A DNA stretch of 20,449 bases from a virus. The DNA is taken from positions 1 through 20,449 of IMG/VR virus record IMGVR_UViG_3300017706_000583; one strand, given 5' to 3'. Under the pieces are notes generated by a model. That model was not told where the DNA came from. It saw nothing but the letters and a program-made list of their open reading frames with translations, and did no database searches. A program made the position numbers and the translations under genes. Of this stretch, positions 1-9,300 are shown one piece after another; within the stretch, counting starts at the first letter, position 1, and each line of letters starts with the position of its first letter.

Positions 1-2332
1 TTATTTGAGCAGGATCACTTGAGCTTTGAACGTCAAGCACATATGCTGGCGAACACCCAATCCCTAAGTTACCTGATTGGTCAAATGCAGATAGCGCACC
101 TCCAACACTATTTCTCAACTCAAGCAAGTTAGCTGAAGAAAAACTGTTTTCCTGAACTATAAGAGGTATCTTTGTATTTTCGTTACCACTAGAGCCAGCA
201 GGAGTTAAAAGATGCAAACTACCACTAGGCGAACTCGTCCCAATCCCCAAGCTCTCCGCACTCGCATCCCAGAATAACTTTGCGGTGGTGCCTGTGTCCT
301 CATAAAAGCTGATGTCGCCGCCTGAAGAAATGCGCATACGTTCTTTTGCTAGAGTATCAAAACGTAAAATTCCAGTGCTTTCGTTACTTATGGCCATTGA
401 GTCATCAGTCTGGTTATAAGTAATCTGCCCAATCGTTCCTGTGTTAGCTGCATTTTCAATTTTAAATATAACTTGCTCACCAGATACGTTTGGATTTTTA
501 ACAGTCAGCCCATCGCTGGTGATTGTGCCTGTGACGTCAAGCGCACCAACGATATTTGTAGCATCTAGGTTTGTTGTACCGTCTACGTCTATGTCACCAG
601 AGATGTCTAATGAAGCAAAAACAGAAGTGCCTGTTGCTGTAACGGTGCCAGTTACGTTAATACCTGTAGAGGTAGTTTCTAAACGTACATCCGTTCCGCT
701 GTGGAATATTCTTACCGCATGATCGTAGCCACCACCGTCACGCATTTCCATGTATGTGTTAGAAGCAGCATGTTCTCTGAAATAGATATTATCAGAGTTA
801 ATATTAAAGCCACCATTTGCAGTAATGTTTAACGGCTTGTTGTTTGCTGCAATAATGTTTGAGTTATTTAAGTCATGCTCAATTGTAAGATCACCATGAG
901 TTCCAAATCTAGCTTCATTGCCATCGCCAAATAACAAGTTACCAGTCATGCTGTCGCCAGTAACATTAACAAAGCCAGACGCATCTAAAGCCGCAGCTTG
1001 CCAAGCACTATCGTTATAAACCTTTAGAATATTATCAGTTGTATTAAAGTATAAATCACCATTGCCTAATGAATCCCCGTCATTGTCTAATGTAGGATCA
1101 CTAGCTTTAGCGCCAAGATAAGTGTCATCAAAGTTATCAGCAGCCAACTCAGCAGCAGCCTGTGCAGCTTGAGCAGCTACCTTAGCAGCCTCGGCCGCAG
1201 CAGCATTTGCAGCCGCGCCAGAAACAGAGCTAGCAACCCCAGCAACTGTCGTAATGTGTGCGCTAATTGGTGCAAGCGTATTAATGTTGGCTATGTTGTT
1301 AGCTATTGTAGATAAGTATCCAACAGATGGAGCAACAGTATTTACATTAGCAATGTTGTCAGCAACCGTGGTTACTTTAGTTATAACATTAGCGACATCA
1401 TTAACGTCATCTATATTTGTAGCGACTAGATTAATGTTTGTTGCGTTGCTGTTTACTGTAGAAATGGCAGACGTAATTCCAGCAACAGTTGCAACATTGC
1501 CAGAAATACCAGCAACAGTATTAATATTAGAAATGGCACTAGCAACAGTGTTTACATTAGTAATAGCAGCACCAACAACATCTACATTGCTTATAGAACC
1601 ACCAACCAACTCAACTTGGTCAAGGCTGTCAGCCACATCATTAAGATCAGAGATAGAGCCAGCAACACTATTAACATTAGTTATGTTTGTATTGACTGTA
1701 TTTACATTAGATATGCTAGAAGCCACAGAAGTAACTGAGGATATATTAGATCCTACGCTATTGACGTTACTAATCGCACCAGCAACCGTTGTAATGTTAG
1801 CCTTAATGCCATTAAGAGAAGTAATCTCAGATGCAATAGATGCAATGCTTGTTAGCTCATTGCCACTTGGCCCAACTTCTAATGCGCCAGTAGTAGAATT
1901 AAACTGAACGGTCTTTCCTAAGCGACTAGCTTTAGCAGGAAGGTCCAAAGACACACCCACTTCATAATCATTTAAAGATATAGAGCGTGATACTCGGTCA
2001 TCTAAATCAGCAACCTGAGTAACAATACGATCTAGCTGGTCATTTAAGGAAGATGCGCTGTAAGAAGAAGTAAGATCAGTTGTACGCTCAAGCGGCACAT
2101 CCCTAACTATAGCAATCTCTGCGCCAGCAGTTTGACCGCTACTCGTTGTAATAGATCCAGTTGATCCGCTGCCGCCTGTAACCGTGTAAGCAGATGTAGC
2201 CAAGACCGAGCCGCCTACATATACAGTAAGGTCAGTGCTTGCAAAGAATTCAAAAGGAACTGTGAATACAGTTTGCCCTGATGTTGCTGTGTAATTAATA
2301 CGGGGATTGTTGTTTGATACGTTGATTGCCAT
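1..2332 (-). CDS. Tail fibre protein, T7 gp17-type N-terminus (partial, 3' end missing)
   Basis: Host-binding fibre of the short tail. The frame opens at ATG 2332 behind a strong AGGAGAGG and stays open to the left edge, giving at least 777 residues with no stop; the TTA at 1-3 is out of frame. Residues 1 to about 125 match the T7 fibre N-terminal domain that attaches to the tail: a TSGQTVFTVPFEF stretch, an IAIVRDVPLERTTD stretch, then an LNDQLDRI helix. Residues 161-366 are decapeptide repeats (separate entry). Residues about 370-400 are Ala-rich. A beta-rich region follows with GDSMTGNL, a THGDLTIEHD stretch, and two copies of an LGIG(T/C)-SP-LxV motif near residues 693 and 754. In other phages such motifs often precede a self-cleaving chaperone (peptidase S74) domain, which would lie outside this window. 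It is the last gene visible here, downstream of the ejection proteins, with its own 69-nt leader. Confidence 0.9.
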   Translation of the reverse strand, partial: MAINVSNNNPRINYTATSGQTVFTVPFEFFASTDLTVYVGGSVLATSAYTVTGGSGSTGSITTSSGQTAGAEIAIVRDVPLERTTDLTSSYSASSLNDQLDRIVTQVADLDDRVSRSISLNDYEVGVSLDLPAKASRLGKTVQFNSTTGALEVGPSGNELTSIASIASEITSLNGIKANITTVAGAISNVNSVGSNISSVTSVASSISNVNTVNTNITNVNSVAGSISDLNDVADSLDQVELVGGSISNVDVVGAAITNVNTVASAISNINTVAGISGNVATVAGITSAISTVNSNATNINLVATNIDDVNDVANVITKVTTVADNIANVNTVAPSVGYLSTIANNIANINTLAPISAHITTVAGVASSVSGAAANAAAAEAAKVAAQAAQAAAELAADNFDDTYLGAKASDPTLDNDGDSLGNGDLYFNTTDNILKVYNDSAWQAAALDASGFVNVTGDSMTGNLLFGDGNEARFGTHGDLTIEHDLNNSNIIAANNKPLNITANGGFNINSDNIYFREHAASNTYMEMRDGGGYDHAVRIFHSGTDVRLETTSTGINVTGTVTATGTSVFASLDISGDIDVDGTTNLDATNIVGALDVTGTITSDGLTVKNPNVSGEQVIFKIENAANTGTIGQITYNQTDDSMAISNESTGILRFDTLAKERMRISSGGDISFYEDTGTTAKLFWDASAESLGIGTSSPSGSLHLLTPAGSSGNENTKIPLIVQENSFSSANLLELRNSVGGALSAFDQSGNLGIGCSPAYVLDVQSSSDPAQI
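1235..1852 (-). repeat. About 20 degenerate 30-bp (10-residue) repeats in the fibre shaft
   Basis: Residues 161-366 of the fibre read as near-continuous decapeptides with consensus (S/T)NVNxVAxxI, for example SNVNTVNTNI, TNVNSVAGSI, TNVNTVASAI and TNINLVATNI. Most units are exactly 10 residues; a few are 7, 9 or 11. Hydrophobic residues fall at positions 3, 6 and 10 of each unit, and Asn dominates positions 2 and 4. The DNA period of 30 bp preserves frame, which is why the opposite strand also stays open here. This is probably a fibrous, oligomeric shaft between the tail-attachment domain and the distal tip. The structural class cannot be decided from sequence alone. Confidence 0.85.
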
Positions 2333-2356
2333 GTGTCACCTCTCCTCTGCTTTTCT

Positions 2357-2387
2357 CATAAAGAAGCAAAGAAGAACAATGCACAAA
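2357..2387 (-). promoter_or_regulatory. Intergenic motif shared with 17594-17623, candidate late promoter
   Basis: The 69-nt gap between the gp16-like stop and the fibre start contains, on the minus strand, TTTGTGCATTG (2387-2377), then TTTGCT (2370-2365), then TATG (2360-2357). The same three blocks in the same order, with similar spacing, lie in the gap before the 77-aa gene. Both gaps precede a gene with a strong ribosome-binding site. A phage-specific promoter or an RNA-processing site would fit. TTGTGC and TATGAG would make a poor sigma-70 pair with a 20-bp spacer. The function is inferred. Confidence 0.4.
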
Positions 2388-2401
2388 TAATCTAAGACAA
2401 A

Positions 2402-5400
2402 TTACTGCGCCCAAGCTCTGGTAATTTGATTGATGTCATCCTTTAAGAACCAAAGTCGAGCAAACGGAGCATTGCGAGCTATTGTTTTTGCTCCTTCTCC
2501 ATACTCGCCACTAGCAAATTGATACATACCATTTCCAACATCAGCCGCCCAAGATGGGCCAGCACCAGCTAATCCAGTTACAGCATCTAATGCGCTAGGT
2601 TCTTGAGGAAACTTAGCCGCTAATATGCCGCCAGTAATATTAGGGCCACCAAGCGCAAGTGAAGTGTGCATAGCTGTATAAAAAAGATCTGAGTACAAAG
2701 CCATAACTCCACTCATATCAAAGCTTCTAACAAACTTGTCTTGAGCAGACATTTCTTCCCAAACAAAGTCAGGTGTTCTTAAACTTAATGAAAGATAGGC
2801 AAGGCCAAGAGAAGTAGATATGCCAATCATTCTATTCTTAACTTGATTAGTAGCTAATGCTGCAACAGTCTTGTTTAAGTTTGCAAGCGTGTAGCTATAA
2901 AACTGAAATGGCAATCCCATAAGGCCATTTTCAATTCTAGCATAACCACGAATTTTAGAATCTTCCTGCATTCCAAATTTCTTAGCAACACTCATAGGTA
3001 TGTAAGCAACACCATCTGTTATGATTGGTTTGTCAGCTGGAGTTCCTGACATAATTGTATTTAACACACCACTATTAAGGGCGGTTCTGAACTTAGCTAC
3101 AGTTTCCTCAGCATCATCTAGCTCAACCTTGTATCGCTTGTTTGCTTCAAGCTTAATGCCTTCTTCTTTTTGATTGCGAATATAATTATACGCAACTTCA
3201 TCAATTCGCTTCTCGTATTGAGATATTGTTTCCCCAGCTTTTTGAAGGTTTGTTGTGTGATGTAATTCATGCAGCAATATAAATTCATAGTAATCATCTG
3301 CCGAATCTATAAGATCAGCATTTTTAATTAACTGAGTTCTGTGAACGTGTATTTCTTCTGTAATCTTACCTCCTGCTAACAACTCATCTGTGCGCTGAAG
3401 CATTTCATCTTTTTCTCTAGGGCTCGATTTAAATAACTCATAAATTTTTTTTATAGCAACTGAATCAATGTAAATTGTATTTGGCATTCCGTCTTCAAAG
3501 CCAACAGATAAACCTAAAGCCCCTTCAAAACCAGTTCGCTCTGTAACATCTTTAACAATTTTAGAATCAGTAATAATTCTATCTACAAAAAACTCTGGGC
3601 TATATCTAGCTAATAACTCCTCTTCAGTCATGCTAGATACTAGCTTTGGCTTTGGCCTTTTGTAAGTCTTGCGAGTTTCTGCAAGGATCTTATCGTAATC
3701 AATTTTAGTCCATTCATCAGTATTAGCCATATACAAATTGGTATCTGACTTTTGCCAAGGAGCTTTTGCTATTTTAGCTGCATCCTCTGCGCCAATCCCG
3801 TAGCGAGACAACCACGTTAGCTCTTGTGGTGTAAGATCTTTGTATCTGATTGAGTAGTCAATAATAGTATGGGCATCAATAATTCCAGCAAGCTGCTTGG
3901 CTATTGTGGTCATTGGAGCAAGGCCGTTTAGAATGTAAAAAGCATTTCTTGCGCTGCTAAGAAGATCATTAGCATCTACATTGTTAGATAAATCTTCTAC
4001 CATTCTCATGTGCGCAGAGCCACGAAGAATATCTATAGCCTCACCAGCAATCCTAACCTCATCTACAGTCATGCTAACTGTATTTTTATCCATAATTGCT
4101 TGGACGCCTTTAACTACATTGTCTAAGTCATATTCCATAACAATGCGGCCAAAGTCAGGAAGCGCAGCTAAACCAGCAGAGCCCATGTAACTGAATGAAG
4201 CGGCTTCTCTAAGAATAAATGCAGCCCTCTGACTCAAGCTATCTGGATTTCTAATTACTGCACCAGAAACGCGATCATACATATGCATGTAATCTCTACG
4301 CATTTTATTTATATCTTTTGTAGAAAACCCTTTGGCTATCATTTCTGCTTCCATATCAAGCAGAACTCCATCTACATCTTTGCCAAATGCTTTTGCATAT
4401 TCATAGCGTGGCTCAATGCGAGCGGCATATGTCTTCATTACAGCAAGCGGATCAGTAACAATAAATTTAGTAACAAGTTTGTTAGGTATGTCTATTTGAC
4501 GATGGCGAAAGTGCTTAGAGCGACCATAACCAAATCCAATGCTATCAACATTGGTAGGATCTTTTTCATTTAAAATCCTAGCTATTGTAGTCTCAACGCG
4601 CTCTTGAATAGCTTCTACACTTGTTGCTAAATGCACTCGCTCAAACATAGCAGTCTGAGCATTCTTTTCATAAATGTATGGATTGCTTTGATACCAGTTA
4701 AACAAAACTTCAGAAAACTCTTTGCGATTGTTCTTAATTGCAGTCGCATCCCAGAACCTAGGAAAGAATATATCTTCACTCTCAGGAGTAACCTTAACTT
4801 CTTCTAAGGCAAGTTTAGTTGTTCTTTCATCTGCAAGTCTTTCACCGAGCAAAGCAAGACGATTATCTAACATCTGAACTTCAAGCTTGCCGCGTTTAGT
4901 TCCTTTTAGCTTAGCAGATGCTAGCCTTGTATTTAGTGATGCTATCTCTGCTTCGAGTTGCTCAATCTTAACGGCAACTCCTTTGTTGGTTCCAATTAAA
5001 CCAACGCTCTCTAATTGCTTTTCTGCTTTGGCAAAGTAATCATTAATAACCCCAATAGCCTTAGCCTCATTTTCAGTAAGGTCAGCAGAGTTCTTAATTC
5101 TTTTTTCGCTAACTCTTGTTAGCCAACTTCTATAGGTATCTTCACTACGAGAGGCGCGGCGAGCAAGATCAGACACGTTAATGTCTAATGGTGTTATCTC
5201 AGCAGCGCTTGTATCAGACGCCCACAACTTAATAAGTTTATCATGCGAAGCTACCCACTTACCATTGCTTACCGCCGCTCTCTGAGCAACTGACTGAGGT
5301 GTAGGAAGCCCTATAGAATTAAGAGCAAGGGCTACACCACTGTCACTAAATGACCGAACAAAGTTTTCTTTTATAGCAGACGGATACTTTGATTGCAGCG

Positions 5401-6376
5401 CTCGCTTCATTGGTGTTGACACTGCTTTGTACAAAATACTGTCAGTAAAAAATGAAGGCATGATTTTGAAGGGATCTTTTAAATCTATTTCTAAAGATTC
5501 TAATTCCCTAAATGCTTTTTCATTTCTGTAAGCTTGCGCTGTTCCTCTAAGCACTTCAGCTCTTTCTTGAAAGTCTTGAACAGTTTCAGCGTAACCTTCA
5601 TATGAATTAGATTCTTTTTCTGTAGCAGCAGCAGATTCTTCAAAAGTTTGAATAGTAGCGTTTAAATCATCATCGCTAAGATTTCCATACGGCCTTTCTT
5701 CCCTAGGAGGCGCAGATGCAATATCTTCTCGACTAAGCCCTTCAAGATTATCTATGCGACGAAGCATATCCATTTCTTCTTGAATAGCTTTTTGCGTGTT
5801 TGCATGAGCGCGAGCTTTAGCTGTTATTGGAGCGCCAAATGTCCCACCTATACCAGCCCCAAATATAGCTGTTGTTGCAATATTTACTGCACTTTCTTGA
5901 GCAGTTTGCAACGGATCAAACGGTTGAATAACTGCACCTTCTAATCCTGCTTGAATAGCAGCAGTACCAGCGCCCACACGCAAAGCTGACTTCCCAATGC
6001 CAACAGCAGGGCCACCAAACGGAAGCGCTATAAGATTAATAGGATCAATAATACCCGCTACTAACTGAGCGCCTATTGTTGACTCAGAAAGAACTTGTCT
6101 ACGTGTTGCGCTTTCATCAATAACTCTTTTCATGTCAGCCATATGCTGCTGACTTGTAGCTCTGGCTAATGTTTCTGCATAAACTCCGTAGCTGCCCAAG
6201 TCTTTCATTGGATTGTATCCAGATTCTTTTTGAATCCCGTATCTAGCTGTTTGACCTATAGTTTCAAACAAGGGATCAAGAGTATAACCTACAGAAGCTG
6301 ACAGAGTTTCTCCAAAAGTAGGTCTGCCGCTAACTATATCTCTTTGGAAATATACTGGAGAATATTCATTAGCCAT
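2402..6376 (-). CDS. Internal virion / DNA-ejection protein (T7 gp16-like) with embedded HELHH zincin-like domain
   Basis: A 1324-residue protein, close to the 1318 of T7 gp16, last of three ejection proteins. Such proteins are packed in the capsid core and extruded to form a channel across the host envelope. The N-terminal 190 residues include Gly/Ala-rich hydrophobic stretches (about 103-150 and 165-182), and a coiled coil spans about 465-515. I see no lytic transglycosylase motif such as T7 gp16 has. Residues 1036-1040 read HELHH, preceded by hydrophobic FILL, and E1060 in a DEVAYNY context is a plausible third metal ligand, giving HExxH-x19-E as in gluzincins. The C-terminal part (about 1100-1324) looks like other podoviral ejection proteins, with a hydrophobic segment near 1180-1195. 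Its ATG overlaps the previous stop as TAATG. The ejection role is well supported by order and size; peptidase activity is inferred from the motif. Confidence 0.85.
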   Translation of the reverse strand: MANEYSPVYFQRDIVSGRPTFGETLSASVGYTLDPLFETIGQTARYGIQKESGYNPMKDLGSYGVYAETLARATSQQHMADMKRVIDESATRRQVLSESTIGAQLVAGIIDPINLIALPFGGPAVGIGKSALRVGAGTAAIQAGLEGAVIQPFDPLQTAQESAVNIATTAIFGAGIGGTFGAPITAKARAHANTQKAIQEEMDMLRRIDNLEGLSREDIASAPPREERPYGNLSDDDLNATIQTFEESAAATEKESNSYEGYAETVQDFQERAEVLRGTAQAYRNEKAFRELESLEIDLKDPFKIMPSFFTDSILYKAVSTPMKRALQSKYPSAIKENFVRSFSDSGVALALNSIGLPTPQSVAQRAAVSNGKWVASHDKLIKLWASDTSAAEITPLDINVSDLARRASRSEDTYRSWLTRVSEKRIKNSADLTENEAKAIGVINDYFAKAEKQLESVGLIGTNKGVAVKIEQLEAEIASLNTRLASAKLKGTKRGKLEVQMLDNRLALLGERLADERTTKLALEEVKVTPESEDIFFPRFWDATAIKNNRKEFSEVLFNWYQSNPYIYEKNAQTAMFERVHLATSVEAIQERVETTIARILNEKDPTNVDSIGFGYGRSKHFRHRQIDIPNKLVTKFIVTDPLAVMKTYAARIEPRYEYAKAFGKDVDGVLLDMEAEMIAKGFSTKDINKMRRDYMHMYDRVSGAVIRNPDSLSQRAAFILREAASFSYMGSAGLAALPDFGRIVMEYDLDNVVKGVQAIMDKNTVSMTVDEVRIAGEAIDILRGSAHMRMVEDLSNNVDANDLLSSARNAFYILNGLAPMTTIAKQLAGIIDAHTIIDYSIRYKDLTPQELTWLSRYGIGAEDAAKIAKAPWQKSDTNLYMANTDEWTKIDYDKILAETRKTYKRPKPKLVSSMTEEELLARYSPEFFVDRIITDSKIVKDVTERTGFEGALGLSVGFEDGMPNTIYIDSVAIKKIYELFKSSPREKDEMLQRTDELLAGGKITEEIHVHRTQLIKNADLIDSADDYYEFILLHELHHTTNLQKAGETISQYEKRIDEVAYNYIRNQKEEGIKLEANKRYKVELDDAEETVAKFRTALNSGVLNTIMSGTPADKPIITDGVAYIPMSVAKKFGMQEDSKIRGYARIENGLMGLPFQFYSYTLANLNKTVAALATNQVKNRMIGISTSLGLAYLSLSLRTPDFVWEEMSAQDKFVRSFDMSGVMALYSDLFYTAMHTSLALGGPNITGGILAAKFPQEPSALDAVTGLAGAGPSWAADVGNGMYQFASGEYGEGAKTIARNAPFARLWFLKDDINQITRAWAQ

Positions 6377-9300
6377 TAATTAAGCTCCATCATCGGGCCT
6401 TGCAGTCCAGCAGTAGGATCAACGTTAAACATTGTACCGCCACCAGTAATAACAGCACCTCCAAGAGCATCTGTTGGAATGCCACGAGGAACAGCATGCT
6501 TAGTTGTTCCAGAGGCAACTGCGTCTTTGCCTTCTCTATTAGTTCTTTTAGACACCATATCTAAAAATATTCTATCTTTATTGCTTAAAATAAGCGGCGC
6601 TCTAATGGGTAAATCCTGCGGACCAGTTTCTGTTACTTCAGTATATACTTGCTCATAACCCCCAGCTTCTGGTGTAGTAATCCTAAATACTGCGTACTGA
6701 ACTTGCCCTCTAGTTGGCACACCTATTGGCTTTAAGAAAATATTTCCTTTTGGAGCGCTCCACGTTGCTATTACTTGAGCAGTATATGCAACCGCGCCCA
6801 CATCTTTCATAAGACCAAGCTCGGGAGGCTGTGCATTTGGCTGTGCTTTTGTCACTTGATTAACAATGTAATCTTTAAACAGGTCTTCATTTTTAGGAGC
6901 AGCATATGAAATTGGTGCAGCAGTTCTTGCCGAACCATTAGGGCCAAGAACAATACCCTCTCCACTTGGATATGATGCATTAAGCTGACGTTCTAATCTT
7001 TTTTTAAGCTCTGCAGCCCCAAGGCCACCAGCTAAAGATATGCCCATTAAATCTAATGTAGCAGCTTTCATTCCATTATATGCAGAAAGAGGCGCATCTT
7101 GAATGCCACTAAGCTGAGAAACATAATCATCTAAATTAGTGCCAAGGAAAGTTTCTACATTTTCTTTGTATCTTGGGTTTCTTTCTAGCTCAGACTTAGC
7201 AGCAAATGCCCTAGATAAAAACTCAGGATCAGAACCAATAAGTCTAGAAGCATCTGCTAAATAATCTAATACAGAAACCTGACTTTCATCTAAGCCCTGC
7301 ATCATAGGAGATCTCATAGTTGTCCCCATGTATTCATACTCTCTGTAACTTGTATATTGAGAGAGTAAAGCTACTGGACTTCCTCCTAAAAAGTTTCCAC
7401 TAGCAAATGAAGAAAGAGATTCCTGCAAGGAGTAAGGCATAGTATTTAAGCCAGCAATAGCATTTAATAAAACTTGACCACGCTCTGTTTGCTGTGCTTC
7501 AGCATTTGACCAAAATGTAGATAACGGTTCCCCTTGCAAAACATCAGAAAAGTTTTTTGTAAGAAAGTCATCAACAAACTTTTGATCAGTTATACTTTTT
7601 GGATCAAGTTGCCTTTGCCTAAGCCTCTGTTCATTTTCATAATATTTTCTGTCTTTTTTAGCTTGTTCAATTCTGCTAGAGTTTATACTTGCGCCACGAT
7701 TAAAATGCTCTCTAACTGTACTTTCAGTCTTAGATGTTTTTGCATAGCTAGAAGCTTGGCTTAATAATTCTAAATGCCTAGAGTTTAAATTATCTGTTGG
7801 AGCAGAGCCATCTAAATAAGCCTTTGCATCTATAGCAGTTTCTTTAGAAGGATTAGTTTCAAAAAACTCATTAATGCTAGCTTCAGCACCACGGCGCTGT
7901 ATTTCTTTTAAATATTCCTGCCTTAGAGTTTCATCTAAGTCATCCATTAACGAAAATGTATCTATTAAACTTTGAACCCCAGACGAAATATTTGTGCCTC
8001 TAAGTTTATCAAGGCTGTCAATCGACTCATCAAAAGTAGAGGCGCTTAAAGCAGCATTTGCTTTTTTCTCAGCCTCAACATACTTACCAGCCGCATCTCT
8101 ATACGAACCAATAAAGGGCAAAAACTCATCAAGAATTTTTGGATTAACTTCATTATTAATCTTAATCAAAGCTTCTAATGCTGGCTTTGATGTATCTGGC
8201 GCACCAAGAGAAGTTCTAGAAAAAATAGCTTTTTCAAGTTGCTCTGTTTGTTTCTTGGTTAAGCCCTTAACAGCCCTAAGCATTAAACCCTCAACATGAG
8301 CGCTAAGTAAGTCATCACGATTTTTAATTAACTGCTCTGAGAGTGTTTTATTACCAGATGCTAAAGCATTTCTAGATTCGCTTGTTAGTCTTGCGTAATT
8401 TGAAATTGCTTGCACTGCCACAGTATTAGTAGGTACAAAACTATTTCTTCCTTGATTGGTAGCTTTCGACAATGCTGCTGGCATACTTTGTTGCATGTCA
8501 AAGATGCTCATAGCATTCTCTGCTTCTAAAGATCTTAACTCTTGGTCTTGAACTACTTGAGCCGCTTGGATTGCATCAGACAATAAGCCATCAGAAAACT
8601 GTTCTAGTTGAGATAAGGCGCTGTAGTTAGATCCAATACCCTTCATTGCATCTGCTATGTAAGAAAACTCTTGAGGAACTGCGCCAGCATTCTGAGTGCC
8701 TACAGCATGTTGCAATAGTTTTAGTTTATCTGGGTTGGTAGTTTGAGTAATAGCATATCTTAGTAAGCCTCTAGCTTGAGCCAGTTGACCAGCTTCACCC
8801 ATATTTAAAGACGCTTGAGAATCAAACAATCCAGAATCCACACCATCATTTATAGTGTTTTGAACCTGAGCAATTACTGCATTTGTTTGAGTCGGGCCTT
8901 GAAGTACGCTTGGCCCACCTTGGGCAACCATTGATTCAAAAGCCTCATATCCATTTTCAACGGCTTGCGCTTGAGCCTTGGCTGCTGCCGTTCTTTCCCT
9001 TTGTATTTGAGCTATAGATAGACTTGTTTTAGTAGCATTAAGATAAGTTGTGCCTACATCTTGTATGTAAGTTTTGAACTGACCTTCTGCCTCATTAGAC
9101 ATTGCTGCCATGTAATCAGACATTGCTGACTCATATAAAGCAACACCATTAGGATTTCCCTCATACTTTGCTGCTAACTCTCTAGCTTTATTCTGCATTT
9201 CATCGTCATAAGACTGCTGAAACCTACGCATAATAACGCGCTGATATGCTTCTGTAGCTATTTGACCAAAACCTTGAGGTGGAGCAAATGCTTGAGGCTT

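Noticed and set aside
1-3. TTA at the left edge as the fibre stop codon
   Set aside because: The fibre frame places codons at 2-4, 5-7 and so on, so this TTA is out of frame and the gene continues beyond the window.
1235-1852. 30-bp periodic repeats considered as a CRISPR array
   Set aside because: The units are contiguous, degenerate and in frame inside a fibre gene, with no conserved repeat-spacer alternation and no cas genes.
1254-1907. 217-codon open frame on the plus strand
   Set aside because: It is the antisense of the fibre repeats. The 30-bp repeat period keeps the opposite frame open, the translation is a low-complexity Thr/Leu/Ala string, and there is no ribosome-binding site.
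4283-4573. Plus-strand frame of 96 codons opposite the gp16-like gene
   Set aside because: Antisense shadow of a well-supported gene, rich in Ile/Phe/Cys/His, with no start context.
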